From assembly GCF_014649755.1 (NCBI RefSeq), contig NZ_BMTQ01000017.1, forward strand, positions 1 to 64,000: DNA of 64,000 bases, written 5' to 3'. Position numbers and translations under genes: made by a program. Below are positions 6,940 to 15,233 of the stretch, piece after piece. The notes beneath the pieces were generated by a model, which saw only the letters and a list, made by a program, of their open reading frames with translations, searched no databases and was not told the DNA's origin. Positions within the stretch are counted from its first letter, which is position 1, and every line of letters begins with the position of its first letter. Origin of the DNA: Streptomyces litmocidini (GTDB lineage: Bacteria; Actinomycetota; Actinomycetes; Streptomycetales; Streptomycetaceae).

Positions 6940-9627
6940 TCACCGCATCCGCCCGAGCCGCGCCCGCAGCCTCCGGGCGTCCCGCAGCCGCTGCTCGTAC
7001 GTGGCACCCACCGCGAGCAGCAGCAGCCCCGCCAGGGCCGGCGGCAGCCAGCGCGGCAGCGCGCCCACCACCTGCACCACGTACGGCGTCAGCTCGTGCA
7101 GCCCGTCCAGGGCGAGCACCCCACCGCCCAGCACCAGGAGCGCCTGGAGCCGGAAGCGGGCGCCGAGGAGCGTCACCGCGAGCGCCGCGACCCCCAGGGC
7201 CAGCGGGCGCGCCCACCCCTGGTCCGCCCAGGCCGCCGGCAGGCTCGGCAGCAGCGTCACCGCCAGGCCGGGGCCGTACGCCGCCCAGGACGAGGCCTCC
7301 GGGTCCCGGCGCCGCCGCAGGTACCCGACGACCAGCGCGGGCACCGACACCGGCAGCGCGTACGCCTCCGGGGCCGTCACGTCCCAGACCGCGAGCCGCA
7401 CCCACGTGGCGAGCAGGAACAGCACCGCCGCCGTCCACGAGGCGAACCGCCGCCGCTCGGGCCGCAGGGCCGTGGCCGCCGCGATCACCCCGCCGAGGGC
7501 CAGCGCGAGCGCGAGGAACGCGGGCCGGGGCGCGGCGGTCCCGAGGGCGAGCAGCCCCACGGCCCCGCCCGTGACCTCGACCGCCAGGGCCACCGGGCGC
7601 GGCGCCCGGGAGCCGAGGGCGGCGGTCGCCGCCGGGACGAGCAGCAGCGCGAGCGCCGTCCACCGGTCCTCGAACCCGCCGGCGGCCGCCACCGCGCACA
7701 CGAGCCCCGTCGCCGCGAGCACCGCGCCGACGGCGGAGACCACCCGGCGGGCGTCCGCGCCGAGCACCGCGACGCCCGTGAGGAGCGCGAGGACCGCGCC
7801 GAGCACGGCGAAGGTGGCGCCCCGCGCGTCCAGGGCGAGCGCCACCGCGCTCACGGCGGACGCGGCCCCGACGGCGTACGCGGTCCACCCGAGGACGGAG
7901 GCGGGCTCTGCCGCGGGGGCCTTCGTCCGGGTCGGCGAGGGCGCCCATGCGGACCGGGCGGGGCCGCCGGCGGCGGGGGGCGGCGCGGCCGGTCCGGTTT
8001 CCCGGCGGGGGGCCGGGCCGTCGGCCTCCGGCGTGGTGCGGGCGCCGTGCGCGCCCGTTCCGGGAACAGCCGGGCGCCCCGTCGGCGCGGCGGCCACGGG
8101 CAGGCCGCGCGTCAGCGGGCCCGGACGGACCGCGATCCACAGGGCCGCCGCCGAGGTCAGCAGCTGGAGGGCGAGCGTCGCCGCGTACGGCAGGCCGAGG
8201 AGGACCGGCAGGGCCGTGAGCAGCGCCCAGGCGAGGGCGAGGGCTCCGCAGCGGGCCCAGAGGCGGGGAAGGGCCGCGAGGGCGGCCACGGCCGCCGCGA
8301 GGACGAGGAGGGCGGTCGCCGGGTAGGAGGCGAGGGCACGCGCGGCGTGCTCGCCCGACCAGACGTCGGTCGTCCGGGCCACCGGCCCGAGGAGCCCCGC
8401 CACCACCGGCGGCAGCGCCCACACGACTCCGAGCACCATGACACCGGCCCCCGCGCCGGCCAGACCGGCCCGTGTCCCGTGCGGCACCCGCCCGCCGGAG
8501 CCGACCGCGCCGGACTTCCCGCCGGCGGGGGCTGCCGGGGTGGAACCCGTGCCAGCGGGGGCGACCGGCCCGACGCCCGTGCCGGCCGGGGCTACCGTGC
8601 CGGAGCCCGCGGCCGCCGGGGCGGGCCCCGGGCCCGTCGGGCCCGTCGGCGCGTCGCCCGGGCGCCACACCGAGGTCAGGGCCAGGGCGCAGAGGACGTA
8701 ACCCGGTACCGCCCAGTCCGTGGGGAGGGCCGCGCGCAGGAGACCGCCCGCGGCCGCCAGGGTCGCCAGGCCCGCGACCGCCGAGCCCGCCGCCGCGAAG
8801 GCGGGGACGCGCCGGGCCGCGTACAGGACGGCCACCGCGCCCGCGAGGAGGAGCGGGGCGCCGCTCCACGGGGCGACGAGGGAGAGCCGGCCGCCCGTCA
8901 GCAGGGCCCAGCCGCCCAGGACGGCCGCGGCCGTGCCCGCCGTGATCCGGACGGACGCCGGCCGGGTCCACAGCACGACCGCCGCGTCCGCCGTCGCCGT
9001 CAGGAGGGCCGCCCAGGCGAAGGCCGTCGACCCGCCCCCGGCCGCGAGCACGCCCAGCGGCAGCGGCAGCTGCGCCGCGACCACGGCGGCCGGCAGCGGG
9101 ATCCGCAGCCGGGACAGCGCCGAGCCGTACGCCGCCCACGCGGCCGCGAGGACCGCCGACGCCACAGCTGCGTACCCCGGGCCGTCCGTCTCCGCCGGCG
9201 CCACCCGGTGCAGCGCGTACGCGTCGAGCACCATCAGGGCGAGCCCCAGCGCCGCCACCGACTCGGCCGTCGACACCAGGCCCCTGCGCAGCAGCGCCAC
9301 CGGCGCCGCGAGCGCCGCGCCCGTCACCGCGGCCAGCACCGACGCACGGGCGCCGATCCCCATGGAGCCCCAGCTCACCAGGGTGAAGGCGACCGCCGCG
9401 ATCGTCAGCAGCGTGCCGCCGAGCGTCAGCAGCACGTTCTGCGCGCTGCGGGGCGTCGAGTCCGCGACCGGCGGTCGCGGACGGAACGGGGTCGCCGGGA
9501 CCGGCGGGTACAGCACCTGGACCAGCCAGGCGCGGCGGGCCAGCAACTGGGACCGGCGCGCGTCGAGTTGTGCCAGCTCGCGGTCGACGAGCACCAGCTC
9601 GTCCGCGGGCGGCAGGGAGTTGTCCAT
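6940..9627 (-). CDS. Large polytopic membrane protein (SCO7613 C-terminal domain type)
   Basis: 895 residues. The N-terminus (about 8-40, DELVLVDRELAQLDARRSQLL) is a short charged helix with coiled-coil character. The rest is a long run of Ala/Leu/Val-rich hydrophobic segments, probably more than 20 membrane spans, broken near 350-380 and 520-560 by Gly/Pro/Ala-rich loops. It resembles the actinobacterial membrane proteins annotated as SCO7613 C-terminal domain-containing; no function is known to me. No transporter or enzyme motif is visible. It sits with the divergent SRPBCC gene between two identical tRNA-Val genes. Confidence 0.75.
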   Translation of the reverse strand: MDNSLPPADELVLVDRELAQLDARRSQLLARRAWLVQVLYPPVPATPFRPRPPVADSTPRSAQNVLLTLGGTLLTIAAVAFTLVSWGSMGIGARASVLAAVTGAALAAPVALLRRGLVSTAESVAALGLALMVLDAYALHRVAPAETDGPGYAAVASAVLAAAWAAYGSALSRLRIPLPAAVVAAQLPLPLGVLAAGGGSTAFAWAALLTATADAAVVLWTRPASVRITAGTAAAVLGGWALLTGGRLSLVAPWSGAPLLLAGAVAVLYAARRVPAFAAAGSAVAGLATLAAAGGLLRAALPTDWAVPGYVLCALALTSVWRPGDAPTGPTGPGPAPAAAGSGTVAPAGTGVGPVAPAGTGSTPAAPAGGKSGAVGSGGRVPHGTRAGLAGAGAGVMVLGVVWALPPVVAGLLGPVARTTDVWSGEHAARALASYPATALLVLAAAVAALAALPRLWARCGALALAWALLTALPVLLGLPYAATLALQLLTSAAALWIAVRPGPLTRGLPVAAAPTGRPAVPGTGAHGARTTPEADGPAPRRETGPAAPPPAAGGPARSAWAPSPTRTKAPAAEPASVLGWTAYAVGAASAVSAVALALDARGATFAVLGAVLALLTGVAVLGADARRVVSAVGAVLAATGLVCAVAAAGGFEDRWTALALLLVPAATAALGSRAPRPVALAVEVTGGAVGLLALGTAAPRPAFLALALALGGVIAAATALRPERRRFASWTAAVLFLLATWVRLAVWDVTAPEAYALPVSVPALVVGYLRRRRDPEASSWAAYGPGLAVTLLPSLPAAWADQGWARPLALGVAALAVTLLGARFRLQALLVLGGGVLALDGLHELTPYVVQVVGALPRWLPPALAGLLLLAVGATYEQRLRDARRLRARLGRMR

Positions 9628-9710
9628 ACCCGGAGTGTGGTTCCCGGCACGGGCGACGGGGATGCGTCCCGGTACTCAGATTCCCGCCTGAGTACGTCCA
9701 CACTGGGGGC

Positions 9711-10157
9711 ATGGACCGGTACCGGTACCGCTTCCGCTGCGTCTGGCGGCTCGACGCCCCGCCCGACGCCGTCTACGCGGTCCTCGAACGCGCCGGGGAC
9801 TACCCCCGCTGGTGGCCCCAGGTCCGCGAGGTCGCCCCCCTCGACGACACCACCGGCACGGTCCGCTTCCGCTCCCTCCTCCCGTACGACCTCGTCGTCA
9901 CCGTCCGGGCCCTGCGCCGCGACCCGGCCGCCGGCGTCCTGGAGATCGGCCTCGGCGGGGACCTGGAGGGCTGGTCGCGCTGGACGCTCACGGCGGACGG
10001 GGCCGGCACCCACGCCCTGTACGAGCAGGAGGTGGAGGTCCGCGCCCGCCTCCTGCGGGTCCTCGCCGTCCCGGGACGGCCGGTCTTCCGCGCCAACCAC
10101 GCCCTGATGATGCGCGGCGGACGGCGCGGACTCGCCGCCCTGCTCCGCGCGGTTTGA
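9711..10157 (+). CDS. SRPBCC (START/polyketide-cyclase-like) family protein
   Basis: 148 residues with the SRPBCC opening pattern: a beta strand, then LDAPPDAVYAVLERAGDYPRWWPQVREV (given here by its positions, about 14-41; key PRWWPQV), followed by alternating beta strands and a C-terminal helix. The fold makes a hydrophobic ligand cavity; the ligand is unknown. The start ATG at 9711 is preceded six bases upstream by CACACT and by no ribosome-binding site, so the transcript may be leaderless. It is divergent from the large membrane protein gene and followed 39 bases later by tRNA-Val. Confidence 0.75.
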   Translation: MDRYRYRFRCVWRLDAPPDAVYAVLERAGDYPRWWPQVREVAPLDDTTGTVRFRSLLPYDLVVTVRALRRDPAAGVLEIGLGGDLEGWSRWTLTADGAGTHALYEQEVEVRARLLRVLAVPGRPVFRANHALMMRGGRRGLAALLRAV

Positions 10158-10196
10158 ACGAAGGGCGCACGGGCCTGTATGGTTCAACCCGTTCCC

Positions 10197-10268
10197 GGGC
10201 GATTAGCTCAGCGGGAGAGCACTTCGTTCACACCGAAGGGGTCACTGGTTCGATCCCAGTATCGCCCA
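10197..10268 (+). tRNA. tRNA-Val (anticodon CAC), copy 2
   Basis: Identical over all 72 nt to tRNA-Val copy 1 at 6815-6886, plus two further matching bases 3'. The anticodon is CAC. It is followed by a strong terminator hairpin. Confidence 0.95.
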
Positions 10269-10275
10269 CCGGGAG

Positions 10276-10305
10276 AGGCCGGTCCGTCGAAAGACGGACC
10301 GGCCT
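10276..10305 (+). terminator. Terminator after tRNA-Val copy 2
   Basis: Stem AGGCCGGTCCGTC/GACGGACCGGCCT with a GAAA tetraloop, followed by TCCG. It lies eight bases past the tRNA and also precedes the stop of the leftward exonuclease gene. Confidence 0.8.
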
Positions 10306-10323
10306 TCCGCATTCCCGGCCCCG

Positions 10324-11052
10324 TCACGCCGCCGTGCGCAGTTCCGGCCGCAGCGGCCACGCCGGGTCCACCGTCTCCGGGGTGCCCTGCCGGGTGAACC
10401 AGGCCTGGAGCCCCCGCGCCTGCGCCGCGTGCCACACCGCCTGGAGCGTGTGGAGCTCCGTCGGCGTCAGCCGTTCGAGACGGGACGAGAAGCGCCGCGC
10501 CACCGCCCGTACGACGTCCATCGCCGCCGTCGCGTCCGCCGCCGCGTCGTGCGCGCCCGACAGCTCGACCTCGTAGTGCGCGCACAGGTCCGTCAGTGTC
10601 CTGCGGCCCTTCCGGTAGCGGTCCAGGTGCTTGTCCAGGACCCGCGGATCGAGCACGCACAGGGGGCTTCCCGCCGTGTAGTCGCCCAGCGTCGACGCCC
10701 GGTGCCGGCGCAGCTCGCGGTCCAGGATCGTCAGGTCGAACGGCGCGTTCATCACCACCAGCGGCCGGCCCGCCGCCGACTGCTCGGCCAGCGCGCGCGC
10801 CACCTCCTCCATCACCGGCGCCGGCCACCGGCCGTACCGCTGGAGGTGATCGTCCGTCAGGCCGTGGACGGCCGTCGCCCCCTCCGGCACCGGTATGCCG
10901 GGGTTGACCAGCCAGCGCGTCACCCGCGGACGCGCCCCCTCCGTGTCCTGGACGACGAGGGCGGCCGAGACGATCCGGTCCTCCTCGACGTCAACTCCCG
11001 TGGTCTCCGTGTCGAAAGCGGCCAGGGGCCCTTCGTACCAGTGCATCGACAT
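10324..11052 (-). CDS. DnaQ-like 3'-5' exonuclease
   Basis: 242 residues of the DEDD exonuclease superfamily. ExoI carries FDTETTG (about 13-19, with D14 and E16), ExoII a NAPFDLTILDREL stretch near 99-111, and ExoIII a GAHDAAADATAAMDVV segment (H and D separated by four residues, so DEDDh type). The protein is short and has no polymerase domain, so it is a stand-alone proofreading or RNA/DNA trimming nuclease. The start at 11052 (MSMHWYEG) has an AGGGAG ribosome-binding site upstream; longer in-frame extensions lack one. It is divergent from the DUF4365 gene across a 121-bp gap. Confidence 0.85.
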   Translation of the reverse strand: MSMHWYEGPLAAFDTETTGVDVEEDRIVSAALVVQDTEGARPRVTRWLVNPGIPVPEGATAVHGLTDDHLQRYGRWPAPVMEEVARALAEQSAAGRPLVVMNAPFDLTILDRELRRHRASTLGDYTAGSPLCVLDPRVLDKHLDRYRKGRRTLTDLCAHYEVELSGAHDAAADATAAMDVVRAVARRFSSRLERLTPTELHTLQAVWHAAQARGLQAWFTRQGTPETVDPAWPLRPELRTAA

Positions 11053-11173
11053 CCCCGAACTCCCTGCGCACGTGCGGCAGGTGGCCAACCCCCTGCCCCG
11101 AAACGGTGATACCCGGACTGTTTGCGTCGTACGCGGACCGGTCACAACACAAGGGACGGGGAAGGAAGACGAC

Positions 11174-11740
11174 ATGGCGCTCGCCCAGCCCGAGTCGGGA
11201 GGGCTGCCGCCCCAGCGGGTGGCACCGACGCGCGGCTCACTCGCCACCACCGCCTGCATGGAGACCCTTCAGGTGGGATACCTGCACGCCGTCGCCGCCG
11301 CGGCCGGCTGCTCGCTGTCCCAGCCCTTTCCGGACAACGGCATCGACTGGCACGTGAGCCACAGCGCTCCCGGGCACACCGTCGACGACGAAGTGACCAT
11401 CAAGGTGCAGCTCAAGTGCACCTATCAGATACCGCCGCGCCCGCCGGGCAGCACGTTCTCGTTCACCCTCGACAACGACCACCTGGTGAAACTCGCACGG
11501 ACACCGGTGTCCGTGCACAAGATCCTGGTCGTGATGCTCGTCCCGAGGTCGCAGGACGACTGGCTGAGGGCGAGCCACGACCGGCTCGACCTGCGGCACT
11601 GCTGCTACTGGATCAACCTGGCCGGGCACCCGGTCACGGGACGGCGCCGGACCACCGTGCGCATCCCGACGACGCGGATCTTCGACGACCGGGCGCTCTG
11701 CGAGATCATGACCCGGGTCGGCGTGGGAGGGAGACCTTGA
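11174..11740 (+). CDS. DUF4365-type nuclease-like protein
   Basis: 188 residues resembling DUF4365. I see the restriction-endonuclease-like arrangement GIDWHV (D58), then an acidic stretch near 70-73, then KVQLKC (Q79, K81), which fits a PD-(D/E)xK-type core with a QxK variant. A later conserved block, LDNDHLVKLARTPVSVHKILVV, lies near 99-120. DUF4365 proteins are thought to be nucleases of uncertain role. The ATG follows GAAGGAAGACGAC. Its stop overlaps the next start (TGATG), so the two products are translationally coupled and probably work together. Confidence 0.65.
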   Translation: MALAQPESGGLPPQRVAPTRGSLATTACMETLQVGYLHAVAAAAGCSLSQPFPDNGIDWHVSHSAPGHTVDDEVTIKVQLKCTYQIPPRPPGSTFSFTLDNDHLVKLARTPVSVHKILVVMLVPRSQDDWLRASHDRLDLRHCCYWINLAGHPVTGRRRTTVRIPTTRIFDDRALCEIMTRVGVGGRP

Positions 11741-13053
11741 TGCACCGACCGATCGACGAACCCGGATCCGGGGACGAGGGGGACGGGGCCGGGCGCGGCC
11801 CCGTCCCCCCGCCCTGCCGGCCCCACCCGGCACCCGGCGAGATCCCCGGACCCTGGACCGGCGTCCCCGCCCCGCCCGTCGGACCCTGGGCCGACACCCA
11901 GGGCGCGCCCGACCCGGGCAGGGTCGACCCGCGCGTCCTCGGCGCGCTGCTCGCCCGGCACGGCTGGCGGCGGCGCGGCGGTGCCGCGGGCCGCTACAGC
12001 CGCTGGACCCCGCCCGGCAGCGGTACGGGCACCAGCCTCCTCGTCCCGGAGAGCCGCGCCTTCCCGGACTGCGAGGACCTGCTCGGCGAGGCGCTCACCG
12101 CCCTCGCCCGCAGCGCCACGCCCTCCGCCCGCGAGGTCCTCACCGGCCTCTCCGTGCCCAGCGACGAGATCCGCTGGTGGCGCGACGTGCCCCCGGGCCC
12201 GGCCGGCACCGTCCCCTGGCCCGTGCAGGAGCAGCTCAGGTCCGCCGCCCGGCAGCTCCTCCTCGCCGGCGCCCTCGCCGTGCGCGGTCGGGCCGGCTAC
12301 CACGGCGCACGCCACCGCCGGGCCGCCCGAGCCTCCCTGGAGACCGTCGTCGTCGGCGCGGCGCCCGGCGGCCGAGGCCTCACCGCCTTCCTGCCGGTCG
12401 AACCGGGCCGCCCGATCGCCGTCCGGCTCTACCACGCGCTCCACGCGGCCCGCGAGGCCACCGACTACCAGCGGGCCACCGGCGGCATGGAGGCCTTCGA
12501 CGCCGCCGTCGAGGCGGGCGTCAGCCGCGAGCTCACCGAGGCCCTCGTCGCGCTCGTCCGCGGCACCGAGGGCGCCCGCGTCGCCCTGGAGTGGGCGCCG
12601 GCCGCCGGCGCGCCCGAGGGGTGCGCGGTCCGGCCCGAACCGGTCGAGTTCTCGCCTGGCGACCTGCCCGCCCTGCGGGAGGCGAGCGCCCGCTATCTGA
12701 CCGACGAGCCGTCCGTGCCGGTCCGGCTCACCGGCGTCGTCGTCCGCATGCGCCGCTCCGGGCCGCGCGGCGAGGGGATCGTGCGGCTGCGGGTGCTCGG
12801 CGGCGCGGAGGTGCCGCACGTCCGGGTCGCCCTCGACGAGGAGGCGTACCGCACGGCCGGCCACGCCCACCTCGTCGGTCTCCCGATCCGGGTCGCGGGC
12901 CGACTGGAGAGCCGGGGCGGCTTCCGCCGCCTCACCGACGCCACCGGGGTCGTCCCCGTCCAGGTCGACGAGACGGAGCGGGACCGGCTGCTGAAGGGCC
13001 TGCACGAGCACCTCGACCTCTTCGAGGAGGCGTGCGGGCCGGACGGGGAGTGA
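11740..13053 (+). CDS. Conserved actinobacterial protein of unknown function, coupled to the DUF4365 gene
   Basis: 437 residues. The first 60 or so are proline/glycine-rich and likely disordered. A helical central region (about 65-310) has no motif I can name. The C-terminus (about 325-420) alternates beta strands: VRLTGVVVRMRR, then VPHVRVALDEEAYRTAGHAH, then VRVAGRLESRGGFRRL. This resembles a small OB- or SH3-like beta barrel seen at the end of other uncharacterised actinobacterial proteins; that is an impression, not a search result. The start codon overlaps the DUF4365 stop by one base. It is followed by the thrS promoter region. Confidence 0.65.
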   Translation: MHRPIDEPGSGDEGDGAGRGPVPPPCRPHPAPGEIPGPWTGVPAPPVGPWADTQGAPDPGRVDPRVLGALLARHGWRRRGGAAGRYSRWTPPGSGTGTSLLVPESRAFPDCEDLLGEALTALARSATPSAREVLTGLSVPSDEIRWWRDVPPGPAGTVPWPVQEQLRSAARQLLLAGALAVRGRAGYHGARHRRAARASLETVVVGAAPGGRGLTAFLPVEPGRPIAVRLYHALHAAREATDYQRATGGMEAFDAAVEAGVSRELTEALVALVRGTEGARVALEWAPAAGAPEGCAVRPEPVEFSPGDLPALREASARYLTDEPSVPVRLTGVVVRMRRSGPRGEGIVRLRVLGGAEVPHVRVALDEEAYRTAGHAHLVGLPIRVAGRLESRGGFRRLTDATGVVPVQVDETERDRLLKGLHEHLDLFEEACGPDGE

Positions 13054-13135
13054 GGGCGGGGTCCCGACCGGGGCCGGAACGGGACGGGCCGGGCCGGGCC
13101 GGGAAACCGTTTCGCGGGCGGTGCGGACCGCTCGG

Positions 13136-13141
13136 TAGGAT
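13136..13141 (+). promoter_or_regulatory. Putative -10 element of thrS
   Basis: TAGGAT would start transcription near 13148, directly at the first leader hairpin and about 80 nt before the GTG start. No convincing -35 is visible. Confidence 0.45.
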
Positions 13142-13148
13142 CGGTGAC

Positions 13149-13209
13149 GACGCGGCACCTCGTCTCTGCCGCGCGTCGCCGGCGCCGGCACCTCGTGTCT
13201 GTCCGCGCC
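13149..13209 (+). promoter_or_regulatory. thrS leader: two hairpins with matching anticodon-like loops
   Basis: Hairpin 1 pairs GACGCGGC (13149-13156) with GCCGCGCGTC (13168-13177) through a two-base bulge. Hairpin 2 pairs 13181-13189 with 13201-13209, with one mismatch and one G-T pair. Both expose an 11-nt loop, ACCTCGTCTCT and ACCTCGTGTCT, each with U followed by CGU, a threonine tRNA anticodon. The ribosome-binding site lies only ten bases downstream. The structure suggests ThrRS autoregulation; see findings. Confidence 0.5.
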
Positions 13210-13227
13210 CTTATGTATGGAGCACCC

Positions 13228-15204
13228 GTGTCTGATGTCCGTGTGACCGTCCAGTCCGCCTCGGAACCGGAGGAGAGGGCGGTGAGCGCGGGCACCACCG
13301 CCGGCGCCCTGTTCGCCGACGACCGCACCGTCATCGCCGCCCGCGTGGGCGGCGAGCTGAAGGACCTGTCGTACGAGCTCCGCGACGGCGATGTCGTCGA
13401 GGGCGTCGAGATCTCCTCCCCGGACGGTCTCGACATCCTGCGCCACTCGACCGCGCACGTCATGGCCCAGGCCGTGCAGGAGCTCTTCCCCGAGGCCAAG
13501 CTGGGCATCGGCCCGCCGGTCCGGGACGGCTTCTACTACGACTTCGACGTCGAGAAGCCCTTCACCCCCGAGGACCTCAAGGTCATCGAGAAGAAGATGC
13601 AGGAGATCCAGAAGCGCGGCCAGCGCTTCGCCCGCCGCGTGGTGACCGACGAGGCCGCCCGCGAGGAGCTGGCGGACGAGCCGTACAAGCTGGAGCTCAT
13701 CGGCATCAAGGGCTCCGCGTCGACCGACGACGGCGCGAACGTCGAGGTGGGCGGCGGCGAGCTGACCATCTACGACAACCTCGACGCCAAGACCGGCGAG
13801 CTGTGCTGGAAGGACCTCTGCCGCGGTCCGCACCTGCCGACCACCCGGAACATCCCGGCGTTCAAGCTGATGCGCAATGCGGCCGCCTACTGGCGCGGCA
13901 GCGAGAAGAACCCGATGCTCCAGCGCATCTACGGCACCGCCTGGCCGTCGAAGGACGAGCTGAAGGCGCACCTCGACTTCCTGGCCGAGGCGGAGAAGCG
14001 CGACCACCGCAAGCTGGGCAACGAGCTCGACCTCTTCTCCGTCCCGGACGAGATCGGCTCCGGCCTCGCGGTCTTCCACCCCAAGGGCGGCATCATCCGC
14101 CGGGTCATGGAGGACTACTCGCGCAAGCGCCACGAGGAGGAGGGCTACGAGTTCGTCTACTCGCCGCACGCCACCAAGGGCAAGCTGTTCGAGAAGTCCG
14201 GCCACCTGGACTGGTACGCCGAGGGCATGTACCCCCCCATGCAGCTCGACGAGGGCGTGGACTACTACCTCAAGCCCATGAACTGCCCGATGCACAACCT
14301 GATCTTCGACGCGCGCGGGCGCTCCTACCGTGAGCTGCCGCTGCGCCTGTTCGAGTTCGGCACCGTGTACCGGTACGAGAAGTCCGGCGTCGTCCACGGC
14401 CTCACCCGGGCCCGTGGCTTCACCCAGGACGACGCGCACATCTACTGCACCCGCGAGCAGATGGCGGACGAGCTCGACCGCACCCTGACCTTCGTCCTCA
14501 ACCTGCTCCGCGACTACGGTCTGACCGACTTCTACCTGGAGCTGTCGACCAAGGACCCGGAGAAGTTCGTCGGCTCCGACGAGGTGTGGGAGGAGGCCAC
14601 CGCGGTCCTCCAGCAGGTCGCCGAGAAGCAGGGCCTCCCGCTGACCCCCGACCCGGGCGGCGCCGCCTTCTACGGCCCGAAGATCTCGGTGCAGGCGCGG
14701 GACGCCATCGGCCGCACCTGGCAGATGTCGACCGTGCAGCTCGACTTCAACCTGCCGGAGCGCTTCGACCTGGAGTACACCGCGCCGGACGGCACCAAGC
14801 AGCGCCCGGTCATGATCCACCGCGCGCTGTTCGGCTCGATCGAGCGCTTCTTCGCCGTGCTCCTGGAGCACTACGCGGGCGCGATGCCGCCGTGGCTGGC
14901 CCCGGTGCAGGCGACCGGCATCCCGATCGGTGACGCGCACGTCGACTACCTGCACGAGTTCGCCGCCAAGGCGAAGAAGCAGGGCCTGCGGGTGGAGGTC
15001 GACTCCTCCTCGGACCGGATGCAGAAGAAGATCCGGAACGCCCAGAAGCAGAAGGTCCCGTTCATGATCATCGCGGGCGACGAGGACATGGCCGCCGGTG
15101 CCGTCTCCTTCCGCTACCGCGACGGTTCGCAGGAGAACGGCATCCCCGTCGACGAGGCGATCGCCAAGCTCGCCAAGGTCGTCGAGGACCGCGTCCAGGT
15201 CTGA
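13228..15204 (+). CDS. thrS: Threonyl-tRNA synthetase
   Basis: 658 residues, full family length. The order is an N-terminal TGS domain (about 1-65), the editing domain with HSTAHVMAQAV (zinc-type HxxxH near 76-80), the class II catalytic core with MNCPMH (zinc-binding cysteine), motif 2 TRARGFTQDDAHIYC, a GRTWQMSTVQLDF stretch, motif 3 with HRALFGSIERF, and the anticodon-binding domain at the C-terminus. It charges tRNA-Thr with threonine. The GTG at 13228 (reading VSDVRVTVQ) is spaced correctly from GGAG; the ATG at 13213 is an unlikely alternative. It is a single gene ending at a bidirectional hairpin. Confidence 0.97.
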   Translation: MSDVRVTVQSASEPEERAVSAGTTAGALFADDRTVIAARVGGELKDLSYELRDGDVVEGVEISSPDGLDILRHSTAHVMAQAVQELFPEAKLGIGPPVRDGFYYDFDVEKPFTPEDLKVIEKKMQEIQKRGQRFARRVVTDEAAREELADEPYKLELIGIKGSASTDDGANVEVGGGELTIYDNLDAKTGELCWKDLCRGPHLPTTRNIPAFKLMRNAAAYWRGSEKNPMLQRIYGTAWPSKDELKAHLDFLAEAEKRDHRKLGNELDLFSVPDEIGSGLAVFHPKGGIIRRVMEDYSRKRHEEEGYEFVYSPHATKGKLFEKSGHLDWYAEGMYPPMQLDEGVDYYLKPMNCPMHNLIFDARGRSYRELPLRLFEFGTVYRYEKSGVVHGLTRARGFTQDDAHIYCTREQMADELDRTLTFVLNLLRDYGLTDFYLELSTKDPEKFVGSDEVWEEATAVLQQVAEKQGLPLTPDPGGAAFYGPKISVQARDAIGRTWQMSTVQLDFNLPERFDLEYTAPDGTKQRPVMIHRALFGSIERFFAVLLEHYAGAMPPWLAPVQATGIPIGDAHVDYLHEFAAKAKKQGLRVEVDSSSDRMQKKIRNAQKQKVPFMIIAGDEDMAAGAVSFRYRDGSQENGIPVDEAIAKLAKVVEDRVQV

Positions 15205-15233
15205 CGACCTGGGCGTCCGATGACCTGAGCCGC

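Noticed and set aside
6860..10107. Very long open frames (950 and 1101 codons) overlapping the large membrane protein gene
   Set aside because: Their products are Arg/Pro/Gly-rich, typical of shadow frames in high-GC DNA. The 895-residue frame has hydrophobic spans and a correct start.
6815..10270. Integrative element between the two tRNA-Val genes
   Set aside because: There is no integrase, excisionase or phage gene inside; the interval holds only two chromosomal-type genes. Kept only as a low-level observation.
13054..13227. T-box riboswitch in the thrS leader
   Set aside because: I found no T-box consensus (AGGGTGGNACCGCG) or antiterminator; the matching-loop hairpins are a different structure.
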